From Armigeres subalbatus (lineage: Eukaryota > Arthropoda > Insecta > Diptera > Culicidae), in NCBI RefSeq assembly GCF_024139115.2, contig NW_026942518.1, positions 53,554-117,553 on the forward strand: a stretch of 64,000 nucleotides of DNA, given 5' to 3'. Below, in pieces: positions 10,095-21,563 of this stretch (its first letter is position 1; every line of letters begins with the position of its first letter). A program made the translations under genes and the position numbers. The notes under the pieces were generated by a model that was not told where the DNA came from, made no database searches, and saw only the letters and a program-made list of their open reading frames with translations.

Positions 10095-10580
10095 TGCGTT
10101 TCTCGGAGGCCTACTTCCAAGCAGCTCGGAAGTCACCTTTCAAGTGACCCGGAAACATTATTATAAAATGTTCAAAAACTTTCTTTCAAAAGGCCCGGAA
10201 GCCAAGCTGTTTTTCTAGAAATTTCCTTTTATTTCTGCTTTTTTTTAAAGCCTCGGATCTTTTCAAGGGCCTCGGAAGGGATTTTTAAACAGGCTCGACA
10301 GCCTAATTTCAAAAGGCGCGGAAGCCTACTCTCAAGAGGGTTGGAAGCCTCCTTTCTGGAGGTCCGGAAATCTTCTTTTAGGCTTTCTTCTTTGAACTTT
10401 CTTTTTTTTCTCCTTCTTTTAAAAGGCTCGGAAAGCTCTTTTCTAAAGGGCCGGAAGGCCTCTTCCAAGAGGCTCGAAGCCCTCCCTTAAAGAGGATCGG
10501 AGTTCTTCTTTCAAGATGCTTGGAAAAGTAGTCTCGAAAGCCTCAGAAGCCTCCTTTCGAGAGGCTCCCCATGCAGGAGA
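10095..10580. repeat. Degenerate minisatellite (AAGAGGCTCGGAAGCC-type unit)
   Basis: About a dozen diverged units of roughly 23 bp share the core GGCTCGGAAG or GGCCCGGAAG with TTTC spacers. The array is an older version of the cleaner one at 11236-11535, inside the same hAT. Confidence 0.75.
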
Positions 10581-10594
10581 GATTGGCTCAATAA

Positions 10595-10930
10595 TACCTA
10601 CACACTTAAAATCGATAACACAGAGATATGTTTGCTTCACACAAAACGGACCTAATGCAGAACATCCCTAGATGAGCGACAGTTACACAGCCACAAAAAT
10701 AGCGCGTGTGGTTTTATTGAAGCTTGGATTTCAATATGTTCAACAGTATTTGGTTTCTCATGAAACAAGGAATCTGTACAAACGTTTACATGTTAAAAGG
10801 ACCGTTATCACGAACGTACGAGGCATTTTTGTGCCTGTGTAACTGTCGCTCATCTAGGTGTTCTGCATTAGGTCCGTTTTGTGTGAAGCAAACACATCTC
10901 TGTGTTATTGATTTTAAGCGTGTAATTCTG
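10595..10930. mobile_element. Foldback MITE with arms of about 90 bp
   Basis: The segment 10600-10695 (containing GGACCTAATGCAGAACA) is the near-perfect reverse complement of 10836-10922 (containing TGTTCTGCATTAGGTCC). The centre is about 140 bp. No coding and no clear target duplication are seen. Confidence 0.75.
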
Positions 10931-10944
10931 TTATTGATACCATC

Positions 10945-11215
10945 AAGGATACCATACTCTGTTATGTACTAGCCCTGCATAAGAGGTAAAATACCTAAGG
11001 AATAATACCAAAAATTAATATGCAGAATACTTAAACCATAACATACTCAGTTATTATATTGAATTTCAATACCAAATGCATAACCAACTATTATTTGTTT
11101 GGTATTGAAATACCTAAGCATGTTATCCCTCAGTTATTCTGCATATATGATTTTGTTATTATTTTTTGGTATTCTACCTCTTATGCAAAACTAGTTTATA
11201 CCAAATTCTGTTATC
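10945..11215. mobile_element. AT-rich foldback MITE
   Basis: TGCATAAGAGGTAAAATACC (10976-10995) pairs with the complement near 11167-11185 (GGTATTCTACCTCTTATGCA). CTGTTAT-containing ends lie outside, with inner complementary ATGCAGAATA segments. The structure is a nested hairpin with no coding. Its outer edges are approximate. Confidence 0.6.
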
Positions 11216-11235
11216 GAGGTCTTCGCTCCTGCTCG

Positions 11236-11535
11236 TGTCGGAAGCCTCCTTTCAAGAGGCTCGGAAGTTATTTACAGTTACAGTTATTAAAATTTCACAT
11301 ATAATTTTGTTGCATATCGATCACCGTAATTCAATTGTGACAATCTGTGCTACTTGGGCTCCTTCCTTTCAAGAGGCTCGGAAGCCTCCTTCCTTTCAAG
11401 AGGCTCTGAAGCCTCCTTTCAAGAGGCTCGGAAGCATCCTTTCAAGAGGCTCGGAAGCCTCCTTTCAAGAGGCTCGGAAGCCTCCTTTCAAGAGGCTCGA
11501 AAGCCTTTTTTCAATATGTTCGGAAGCCTTCAAGT
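11236..11535. repeat. 23-bp minisatellite (GGAAGCCTCCTTTCAAGAGGCTC)
   Basis: At least seven well conserved units lie between 11364 and 11510, with one separate unit at 11236-11265. They keep one frame open over 130 codons, which explains the repeated QEARKPPF-type peptide there; this is not a gene. Confidence 0.9.
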
Positions 11536-11779
11536 CAAAAGATTTCCTACAGTCAGTCCCTTGATGTAAGAACTTAATTTTAATTGGGAAGCTTAGAAAA
11601 AATAAAAATTTCAGAATAGTTTATGGAGAGCCATATATTCCGTTAGATTTCAGGTCCATTTTTGATATACTTCAAGAGCAATAATCGTATTTTCATTTAC
11701 AGCAAAAAATCATAGGGGGTACCTCAATTATTGCAAAAGTTCAAAGGGTACCTCTCAAGAAAAAGGATGAGAACCGCTG

Positions 11780-11875
11780 TTTTATAGCAATGAGTGTTAA
11801 ACTAATTTTCCTCTTCTAATCCCAAATTGACTGTAAGGACGTGACCAGCATCGTTATTGGTCATGATTTGGAAAC
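11780..11875 (+). repeat. Dispersed repeat, right half, with GTAAGGACGTGACCAGC core
   Basis: This continues the element begun at 9555. The core GACTGTAAGGACGTGACCAG and the following TCGTTATTGG recur in diverged form at 12640-12670, 27940-27980 and 28700-28735. A reverse-strand match lies at about 18340-18375. Confidence 0.65.
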
Positions 11876-12069
11876 TCCAGCAAATATACAATAAGAATAA
11901 CTTTTTTGTATCCCAAAAATATTATTTAATTGGTGAACTGTGCATATTTACTGTTTCTCGGACAATCATGATTAGCAATTACGAAGTGCTTAGCTCTTCT
12001 TTGACTATTTCCACAATATGTCAGGGACATTGAAGATTTGTGTGCATTTCTAGATCTTCGCATGGAATG

Positions 12070-12421
12070 GGCTCTTGTTTCGGACGGCGGAACGATCGCG
12101 CGGTTTGCCGAAATTTTGTGTTTTGCATTGCGCGGCCGGTAATAAAGTTAATTAGTGCAGTGCGAGTTGGCTCTTGTTTCGGACGGCAGAACAATCGCGC
12201 GATTTGCCGAAATTTTGTGTTTTGCATTGCGCGGCCGGTAATAAAGTTAATTAGTGCAGTGCGTGTTGGCTCTTGTTTCGGACGGCGGAACGATCGCGCG
12301 GTTTGCCGAAATTTTGTGTTTTGCATTGCGCGGCCGGTAATAAAGTTAATTAGTGCAGTGCGAGTTGGCTCTTGTTTCGGACGGCGGAACGATCGCGCGA
12401 TTTGCCGAAATTTTGTGTTTT
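12070..12421. repeat. Tandem array of 99-bp monomers (about 3.6 copies)
   Basis: Monomers start at 12070, 12169, 12268 and 12367, an exact 99-bp period. The copies differ by only a few bases and the last is truncated. Because 99 is divisible by three, both strands carry open frames through the array. The protein-like repeats (SCFGRRNDRAVCRNF) are a by-product and no gene is supported. Confidence 0.95.
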
Positions 12422-12787
12422 GTTTTGTTTTTCCTTAGGACGGTTCGTAAGTAAATTGATGAATATATTTTATTATTTTTACAGCATATACTGTTATTGA
12501 CAAACGCTCTATATTGTCGAATAGAGCTCCCTATTATTCACCTTTCCCACTAACACAAATTTTCCTTCCTGAGACATCTATGAAGGTAGTATGGGTTCCC
12601 TGCATCTTCACTAGTAGATGTTGAACTAACATTCCTTCCCTTCCTTCCGTGATTGTAAGGACGTGGCCAGGTATACAACTGCTACTGTATAGGAAAAGGT
12701 ACTAATCCCAAGTACCAATTTGCGACAATATACAGTAGATTGCTCAATTGAGCATTGTATAGCCACCCACGATTTGTACAATCACAT

Positions 12788-12807
12788 ATGCTATGCTATG
12801 CTATGCT
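12788..12807. repeat. (ATGCT)4 microsatellite
   Basis: Four exact copies of ATGCT are visible. Confidence 0.85.
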
Positions 12808-12809
12808 AT

Positions 12810-13559
12810 TTCTAGATCTTCGCATAGAATTTGCAAACCAAAAATCCAGAATGGGTTGAAAGATCATTAAAATTGCTGAAAATTCTTTACTTATGATTGC
12901 TTTCAGCACATACTGACCATAACAGCTGTTTTTATATGCCAGGAACAAACAGACAATCGCTCATTTCGTCGAGCTGATTAATAAGACTATGGGTCTGTGA
13001 AATTCAATCTGAAGCACATATCTTTGTGCATTTTAGAAAGGTGCACAGGATTCTTCTAGTGAGCAAATGTATGCTATATATATGTAGACGAAGAATAAAA
13101 AGGAATAAGTTTTGGTTGTTACGCCCTTTTCAAATATAAATTCTCTATCTGTGTATGCGCCTGGCAGATGTGGATACATAATTGAGTATCCCACTGAATA
13201 AAAAAATAAATTTAAGCATTAATTTTCTGATTTTGAATTAGCTCAATACTATAAAACCACGCTGACAAGACAATATGAAGTATGCTTCAGCATAATTACA
13301 TTATTCTTAAGTTAACTAAGGTTCAAAACGAAATTTGAATCCGCATATGAAAAATCCCACAATTTCTGTATTTTTTATACTTTCTGATATGAAAGCGGCA
13401 TGAATGCTGTGTTATTGCCTTATCGCCAATGGTATATGCGGCAAGAATGCGGTGATTTATCACAGACTGCCTCTTCTGTTATTATAACTCTATTGGTCAT
13501 AAAACAGTTATTTGACTACGAAAAAGTGGAATCTGAATTGCTTACATAATGTAAAACCA
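12810..13559. other. AT-rich sequence, no gene seen
   Basis: There are only short frames and no recognisable motif. Confidence 0.3.
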
Positions 13560-13745
13560 ATTTAATCAAAATTCCGCGGAAAAAAAATTGAAATTTCGTT
13601 TCGTTTCGAAAAATTTCGAATCAAATGAACCTTGATTTCGTTTCGTTTCGAAGTTTCGAAAGTAAATCCATATTTCGTTTCGTTTCGACCCGAATCAACA
13701 TAGACATTTTAAATTTCGTTTCGTTTCGTTTCGTTAGGAAAAAGT
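13560..13745. repeat. TTTCG-rich repeat with TTCCGCGGAA-like palindrome, copy 2
   Basis: Five runs of TTTCGTTTCG are separated by 20-40 bp, beginning beside ATTCCGCGGAA. The structure matches 8581-8760. Confidence 0.65.
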
Positions 13746-13749
13746 GTGT

Positions 13750-15925
13750 TATCGCATACCCTTAAATTGCTTACTGCTGAAATGAATTACAAAAATGAGA
13801 AACAACGCAATTTGCACTTCAATTCTTTGTTTTTGATTGATATTGATATGGGTACATGTAATGAATTCAAGGAGCAGTAACCCATTTGTTCTTTACTAAA
13901 GCTCCATCCATACTTACGTCAACAAACTTTCTCAAAAAAATGTGCGCAGCATCGCGAAGATCGTGGTATGCTCAGTGAAGCCGTTTGTACGCTTAATGAC
14001 CTTTAAGGTGTCAGACATAACCCTACTCCATAAATCCATAAATCTGCCCAGTTCGTTTTAACACGGCTTTTTATATAAAGTTAACGATAAAAGAGTTCAC
14101 GTGAAGTGAAAGAGGAGGATACTTCATCAATATGGAATCGCTGTCCTTGCCGAGAATGAGATGTATTTTTCGGAGCATGCCCGACTTGTTCAATTTTTTG
14201 TTTGAACCTGTATCGCGGTTGCAGTTATCACGAATATTTCCAATAGTCCTGGAAACGCCGCTTCAGAGTTTTTCTCGACCTCGCAATGTGGACATGGATT
14301 TACTTAAGAATAAGCCATTATTCCTATTATCAGGTTTATAATTTTAAGGTCACCTGTAATAATGTACTCAAAACCGTTCATCTTTAACAAGCTGTTCTAT
14401 ATTAATACGGTACAAATTTATTTGTTAATAATGGGAAGTAGGCTATGAAATTAAAACAAAACAATTAAAACAAATCGCCTCCGTATGCTGGGAAGTTTGC
14501 GAAGTATGCGTATGCGAAGTTTCAAGTGCCATTAGTTCACGTGTTAGAGAATTTTTTCCGGCTCATCATGTTACCCAGTTTCCGATTTTGTCTAGCGTAT
14601 AACTTTAGACTTCTTCTGCTTGATTCTCCGTATTCAATGCCAATGTATTGATGTTGTCATAGTACGCCATCTTATTAATTACTTAACAGGCTCTCGACTG
14701 TTTGAATCGATGGATCTAAGTAGGTGTAGAGTGGAAAGGATGCAAAAAATATATCCGTCATTTTTTTATGAAATTTCTGACTTATACCTAAAGTTAAATT
14801 AAAATGTTTATTGGGGTTTGAGAAATGAAACTATAGAATACAACGTCACAATTCAATAAATCGCAAAGATGTGGCCCTCAAGCTCACCGCATCCAAAAGC
14901 GTGTACGTATATGTTTGCCGTCTGCCTACTGTCGGATCTCTACTATCGAAACCGGACATTGAGAAAGCTGCTGCCATCCCAATTCAGCTCGGATCAAATG
15001 AAGTGCAAAATTGAATCGTAGTCATCAAAACTGCTGCCTTTGAACCAAACGATGGCGCATCTTCTTCAGCAATATTAACCCGGTTTCCAGCAGGGTTTCT
15101 GGTGCTATGGATTTAGTTGATCAGTAATTTTTCCCGAAGGATGTATGAAAACATCGGAGCATGATATGCATTTGGTGAGATCAACCCAATATTATTTTAA
15201 ATTCTCTGTTGCTATCTTTTTTGACTGTGCCTTTTAACTGTCGTATCCTTGGTCTAATCATTGGTTCTCAATTGATCATTTTTCCTCAAAAATCTTCTAC
15301 TGAATGGGTACGGTACCTCATACTCAAGCCGACTTTCACGTCAGTTATTCAAGACGTCATGCATTTATGCTAAATAACGTTTTAGTTAAAATCTGTTTTT
15401 AAATTTTCATTCGGGTTTTTTAATAGCTAATTTTATTATAGTTTTCTCATTATTGATATTTTATAATTAATTCTATTAAAAGCTATGTATAGTTGATCGT
15501 GTCCAAAACTAAAACTAGTGAGCAATTTCCAATTATTTCCTTTCTCTCTTTTGTTGCTATATAAATTTAAAAATTTGATAATAAACACTAAATACGTACA
15601 GGGCATCGTTTGCTGCTATTGCCGCGGATATTGTGGGAGTCCCAGGTATCCGGTTCACGCTTTAGTTAGCAGCGGTGGCTCTTCTCGACCTTCTATTCCC
15701 TGAGTAGTTAGTACGAATAAGGGCGTCCTTGTGAAGTTTTGCTGTACCTGTTATGAACAACTAGTACATCCCATTGCCTACACATTCTGAAGAAATTTTC
15801 TTTCTTCAGAAGTGAATCCTTTTTGTGGTACTAGTCTTCTAAGGGCACCATTACGGAGCATGAGATCTGATCAAATTATTCGTAGTCTTACTTGATAAAC
15901 ACCCCAGCTGGGTGGGGGGTAGGGG
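13750..15925. other. Unassigned AT-rich sequence
   Basis: No convincing coding is present. A 23-bp phrase (14686-14708, ACAGGCTCTCGACTGTTTG...) is repeated with one change at 15982-16004, just after the CA microsatellite, suggesting a shared dispersed repeat. A short hairpin of TTCTGAAGAAA type lies near 15785-15812. Confidence 0.35.
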
Positions 15926-15927
15926 AT

Positions 15928-15928
<1 letters not shown>

Positions 15929-15979
<51 letters not shown>
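15929..15979. repeat. (AC)n microsatellite
   Basis: About 25 uninterrupted AC dinucleotides are visible. Confidence 0.95.
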
Positions 15980-15982
<3 letters not shown>

Positions 15983-16004
15983 CAGGCTCTCGATTGTTTG
16001 AATC

Positions 16005-18639
16005 TTACTAATAAATCTTCGGCTTTCAGTCTCTATTGGCTACTAAAATACTACATTTTTTTACGCCCGACGTTTCAATGGTTTTTTTTCATCTTTTTCA
16101 AGGGTTCTAGTAAAATATTGGTAGATAACAAACAATTTTGAGATGACATGGTGATGGAGCCAAACTCGGGACCTGACACAAGTCACAAGACAAGAATTAG
16201 GTATACTATACAATTTTTCATCTCACTGAAACAAATACATTTCATCGCTAAAAACAGATTAGTGCACCTAGCAGTGATGCTGCCTCGTCGAATGCAACTT
16301 GTTTCGGTTAACGATAAGCGCCTGAAAATTGGAGGAGCTTCTTGCGCACAAAGTACACACAGACACCATTTCAGTTCAATGAATTTGGATTTGTGTACAA
16401 CACTATGGGTCTCTGGACCAGGAAATCCGTTAAAAAAATGAGTTTGGAGTGATTCTATAGCCTTTACTTACACTAATTCATTTGGAACAATCGTTAGAAA
16501 AAAATGCAACAAAAATTGTTAAAATTGTTGCATAATTGTAAGAACAAAACTAACCATTAACAGGTTTGAAGATCCTCAGACCCATATACATATCCCACCT
16601 CCTTACAGTATCACACCATGATCGGTATTTGCATACCTTACCGTATCAACAGCGGTTGCAACAAGTCTTGACAGACAATGAAATGAAAATGAGAACCCAA
16701 GAGTGAAGAAAAGGCCGCTGGGAACGGCAAAAAGTGACTGGAGTGATTTGTAATTTGCATGCCAGACAAACTCCCTTCAGGGGTCTGTTCTCCGTGCCAT
16801 TGCTGCAGCAGTGTCCAACAACGATGACAGCTTTCCGCGCGCAAATAAAATTGAACAAATTGACCTGACGATTTCCGCAGAAACGCGCTCGCGCATCCTA
16901 AGCCCCATAGCTACTGTGGGGTAGCAAAGTACTGAATGAATAATGGATTAGTACCGAGAGGACACGAAAGTGCTATGCGTGGTTTTGCGTGATTGGGGAT
17001 ATGATCGGTGGCGAATAAGATCCAGTAGAGAGAGACATTGCTCGGAATGGCAAATGAGTGGTGATCTGCTTGGATCACATGTTGTCTGGTGCCAGTAGTG
17101 GTAGAAGTGTTTGTTGAGTTACCTACCGCTGACGTTCAGTACGCAATGGTGATGAATTTTTATGCGGGGTTCTACTAATTGATTGGATGAATATTAGTAC
17201 GAACGAAAAACAATACCAAATACTAAGTTGATGGGAACCATTTTTTAATATGGGTAAGCAATATTCCGAATGATATTGTTTCAGATGGCTATTCAGAGGA
17301 ATTCTGCTGATCCCAATAATGACATAGAGACATTAAGTACAGTACTTTTGACCACTGTCCGAATGTCATCCACTGTACACTTCGGCAGCCTGTTGAGAAT
17401 GATCCTTTCCAGGAGAGTGTCTAATAGGTATAGATCCATACTAGGCCGGATTACCGTGGGCTTCTCTGGTTTGGCAGCAACATCAGCTTTTGGATCTTTT
17501 ACATTTCCGGTCAGAAACCTTCGTCAAAACACTTTTTTTTAGCACCATTTTCCACATGTCCGGATACGCCAATAACGCAGATTATGTTTGGTATTCCATC
17601 CAGACATGAGCATGATGATCGTGTATTTTGTTGTTGCTACTCCGTGATTGAACAGAACAATCGCTATCGCACTGGTAATCAATGGGTGGAAACATGGGAT
17701 TTGCTCTACAACTTCAATGTCAACAGTTCGAGAGCTCTAGTACAGGCATTGAAAGCGTGAGTGAAGCGGACGAGCATTGGTCCAATTCAATCATAGCATC
17801 CAATGCCAGTGAGTGAACAGCCTTGCTCAGATGGATACCAAACAACGATTATGAGCGATCTTTGTTGCGTAAACAATGAGCAACAGAGTTCGCCAAGCCA
17901 AACTTGGTATGGTATCCAGAGAAGCTACGACAGGAGCTACGACTACGCTTGCTCTACTAGAATAAAACTAGGTGTTCTGCTTTATTCACTCTGCTTTCAA
18001 GTTGCTGGGATGGAGGAGAGAAAGTATCGAAGCCTTCCATGCAGTGTATCCGAGTTCCATTCTCATAGCGGACTTAATTTTCCTAATGTCTGAAAAGATT
18101 CTAACACCGTGTGGTAACAACACTCATTGTTAGGTTAGCAAGTGAATTGCCTCGCTCAGTTGTCTCCCATAGGTGAGCGATGAAGATCTTCAAACATTGA
18201 ATCAACGAACGCCAAATTTCAACGATCTAGGAAGCATCAGCGATTAGACCGCAGGAGAACATCAAGTTGGCATGAATTTAGCTAATTTTTACTCATGATC
18301 AGTTTTTTTTTCAATGCCTGCTCTAGTTTTTAAATGTTCGATGACGGCGTTGGCCACGTCCTCACGGTCTATCGGAGATGGGTAGGATTTGATGATGCAA
18401 TAACTCGCCAATTGCAAGCCGAGAACACTTCTGCACTCACCACGAGTTCATGCGGAATTTTATTGGAATATGGAAGGTAGGTTCTATGGCAGAGTTTCGT
18501 CTTTGATTAACCGGTTGCCATGTAATAGTAATGAAAGGGTGGTATTATTCTAATTGGATGCCGAAAAGAACTTTTTTTCCGCTCATTTCGAACTTTTACA
18601 GTTACTTGCTAGAGCTAGCCAACTTGTTGGTACAGGATA
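16005..18639. other. Unassigned sequence, no gene seen
   Basis: Several frames of 60-100 codons occur on both strands, but none has a recognisable domain or good splice context. The phrase CGCCCGACGTTTC near 16064 resembles motifs found in many arthropod dispersed repeats. Confidence 0.3.
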
Positions 18640-18765
18640 GAAGATTAAAACGGGTTGAAAGCCTATTTCAATCCTAGTGATTATAGATCATGACAAATAT
18701 ATGGAAAGCTACAAAGTAGAACTATGAGGCAGAAGTGGTAGCCATATGAGTACGAAACCCATTTC
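18640..18765 (-). mobile_element. Decayed tRNA-derived SINE (same family as 2796-2957)
   Basis: Shared phrases in the same order include ATTTCAATCCTAGTGATTAT, ATGGAAAGCTACAAAGTAG, TGAGGCAGAAG and GTAGCCATATGA. The B-box region is deleted or mutated. There is no GGCCGAA tail. Confidence 0.55.
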
Positions 18766-18835
18766 TTGTTTGGACTTTCTAACTTTTCAGGTGCGTCGCC
18801 GCTTATGTAAGCTCGTCATTGGACACTTCTGGCCA

Positions 18836-18976
18836 AATTTTTCAAAAGGACCTAAGTAACATTTTTTTCATGAATTAATTTAAGTACTGCAATCGAAAGC
18901 TTTCATGTTTTTCTGTTGATTGTGCTATTCAAATTAATTCATGAAAAAAATGTTACTTAGGTCCTTTTGAAAAATT
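18836..18976. repeat. Perfect 46-bp inverted repeat
   Basis: Positions 18836-18881 and 18931-18976 are exact reverse complements over 46 bases, with a 49-nt spacer. Complementarity stops abruptly at both outer ends. No target duplication is recognised. Confidence 0.9.
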
Positions 18977-19289
18977 AAGCGAGACTTGTTGATCTTCAGC
19001 GTTTGCTTTTTCACCGTACAATGGTGGTCTCGTGGTCGCATCGTGTTTTAGTTTGTCTTCAGCAAGTTTGGGCACATTGCAAATGAAGTCGACGGAAGTT
19101 CCAAGCGGTAACAGAAAATAAACATCAAATTCGAACAAAAATCTCGATTCAAAATGTTGGTGATGAATAAAACAACGGTGATGCAAACTCAACGCCAGAT
19201 AAATATGTTTAATTAAATTTGATCCGGTGACCAATGGGAAATCTCAGAGTGCAACTTTTGCTTGCCGGTATCTCAAATTGGGTTTGTCT

Positions 19290-19735
19290 CAGAACTTCCT
19301 CAAACATTTCTGTGGAAATACCTTCAGAAATTGTTCCAAATGTTGCTCATAAACAACCCTCAGACATTGCCTCAAAATTGCTCCAAAAACTCCTTCGAAA
19401 ATTCCTCATGAAATTCATTCGTAAATTCTTCACAAAATTCATTCGAAAATTCTTCAGATGTTGCTTATGATCTTGCCTGAAAAAATGCTTCAGAAACTCC
19501 TTCAAAAATCTTTTCGGAAGTTCCTCCGGAAGTTACTTCGGAAGTTCCGCCAGGAAAGCTTCGAAAATTTCTCCAGAAATTCCATCGGAAATTCCATAGG
19601 ATTTTTTTTTAGAATCTCCATCGGAGATTCCTTCCTTCATCAGGAAGTTCCTCAATGAGTTCTTAAATTCCTTTAAAACATGCTTTCAAAATTACTTCAA
19701 AATTCTTTCGAAAACTCCTCGAATTGAAGTCCCGA
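19290..19735. repeat. Degenerate minisatellite (TTCCTCAGAAATTCC-type unit)
   Basis: Many diverged 12-15-bp units of the form AAATTCCTTCAGAAA or GAAGTTCCTCCGG cover about 450 bp. Similar but shorter tracts occur at 27510-27600 and 33430-33560. The open frames here (LLRKFLMKFIRKF and similar) come from the repeat. Confidence 0.75.
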
Positions 19736-20389
19736 AGAAAGTTTTGGTGTTATTTTGGACGAAGACGAAGAGAAAACGAAGAGAAAACGAATCATTGCAA
19801 TCCAAGAGATAGGACGCGAAAAAAATCTCCTCCGTCATTTTTCAGATGTTAATAATTTTGCGAATTTCGGCAGTGTTTAATCAAATTAGATAGCATATTA
19901 TTGGTTTTAGGTTCGCAAGTTTCATAATATAAAAGAGTGAGTGTAAATATTAATTAATTATTTAATAGAACTTTTGGACTAGAAAGGTAAGAAATTTCAA
20001 AATTAAATATTTTCATCTAAGGCTCCCGTAAAGATTTTGGATTTGAAATTCGGTGAGTGATTAATTAATCTAAAATATAATTACGTTTTATTCAAGTGAA
20101 ATATCATAATTGACTAAGCAATTTTTTTTAAACTAATTTTATTTACTAATTATCTACTACATGCATTCATCTCTTAGACTAGGTGTTCCGTGTTTTCTTA
20201 ACACTATCATCCTTATTTGCTATGTTACGCTTTTAGTTATTATTAATACATTTTAATTGCCCCTGGTAGTTAGGATATTTCGTCTGGTTGAATTAAACCA
20301 TGTAGGAATTACAATGTTTTCTACTTAAACTAAACTTAACCTAATTTATACTAAGGGTACAAGGATTTAATCATTGCAATAGAAGATTG

Positions 20390-21563
20390 CAACGATTTTT
20401 ATCTGAAATTGGAAATTATTTTGTTGGACATTTGTTGCAATGTCTCAATATTAGAAATTCTATGAAGTTCATTGGTACTATACCACGGAGGCAACTTCAG
20501 AATCATTTTCAAAATTTTATTTTGAATCCTCTGGAGAGCCTTCTTTCTGGTATTGCAGCAACTAGTCCATATTGGCACAGCATACAACATGGCAGGTCTA
20601 AAATTTGTTTGTAAATCAAAAGTTTGTTCTTAAGACAAAGTTTTGATTTTCTGTTTATAAGTGGATATAGACACTTAATATATTTGTTACATTTGGCTTG
20701 AAGGCCTTCAATGTGATTTTTAAAATTAATTTTTGATCTAGCAGAAGTCCTAAATATTTAGCTTCCTTGAGACCAATTAATTGGAACCTCATTCATAGTG
20801 ACAAATATCTGCTAGAAGGTTTCAAATAAGAAGCTCTCGGCTTATGTGGGAAAATTATAAGCTGAGTTTTGGAAGCATTCGGAGATTTTTTTAAATTTTT
20901 GCAAGTAAGTGGAGAAAATATCCAAACTTTTTTGCAATCTACTACAAATGACACGAAGGCTTCGCCCTTTGGCTGAAAGACCCGTGTCATCTGCAAACAA
21001 AGATTTTTGACACCCTGGTGGTAAATTAGGTAAGTCAGAGTAAAAATGTTATACAATATGGGCCCCAATATGCTGCCTTGGAGAATACCAGCTCTTACAG
21101 GTAATCTATCAGATTTAGAATTTTGATAGTTTACCTGCAGTGAACGATCTGATAAATAATTTTGGATCAGTTTAATGATGTACAGAGGAAAATTAAAATT
21201 CATCAATTTTACAATCAAACCTTCATGCCAAACACTGTCAAATGCTTTCTCTATATCAAGAAGAGCAACTCCAGTCGAATATCCTTCAGATTTGTTGAGC
21301 CGATTTAAGTTCGTAACTCTTAATAACTGATGAGTGGTTGAATGCCCATGGCGAAAACCAAATTGCTCATCAGCAAAAATAGAATTGTCATTAATATGAA
21401 CCATCATTCTATTTAAAATAATCTTTTCAAACAGTTTGCTTATTGAAGAAAGCAAACTGATTGGGCGATAACTAGAAGCCTCAGCTGGATTTTTGTCCGG
21501 CTTCAAAATTGGAACAACTTTGGCGTTTTTCCATTTATCTGGGAAGTATGCCAATTGAAACAT
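20390..21563 (-). pseudogene. Juan-like LINE ORF2, reverse transcriptase domain
   Basis: The 256-codon frame shows successive RT motifs: KNAKVVPILKPDKNP, YRPISLLSSISKLFEK, QFGFRHGHSTTHQL, VALLDIEKAFDSVWHEGL and GSILGPILYNIF. The catalytic FADDTG box near 20975-21005 is still encoded but in a shifted frame. The C-terminal part (VPIWTSCCNTRKKALQRIQN) is at 20399-20590. Sequence between 21563 and 22191 is more decayed. The gene is non-functional. Confidence 0.85.

Larger units (their letters stand above)
9623..11779. mobile_element. Non-autonomous hAT transposon, 2157 bp
   Basis: The element starts CAGCGGTTCTAAACC and ends with the complement GATGAGAACCGCTG. These are typical hAT termini (CAG...CTG). 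The flanks are TTTTATAA (9615-9622) and TTTTATAG (11780-11787), an 8-bp duplication with one difference that fits nTnnnnAn. A related repeat at 27858-27985 shows the uninterrupted site. The interior carries no transposase. It is filled with a TA-flanked MITE, two minisatellite blocks and two foldback elements. Confidence 0.85.

Noticed and set aside
11166..11569. Open frames of 132 and 71 codons with repeated QEARKPPF-type peptide
   Set aside because: They are read straight through a 23-bp minisatellite; repeat composition explains the openness.
12021..12438. Open frames of 101 and 132 codons on both strands
   Set aside because: They are produced by 99-bp monomers (33 codons) in tandem; no start context, domain or splice support.
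771..15979. CRISPR-like arrays among the tandem repeats
   Set aside because: Repeats are contiguous micro- or minisatellites without unique spacers, and the sequence is eukaryotic.
15929..15979. CA run as a regulatory element
   Set aside because: A plain dinucleotide microsatellite; nothing in context indicates function.
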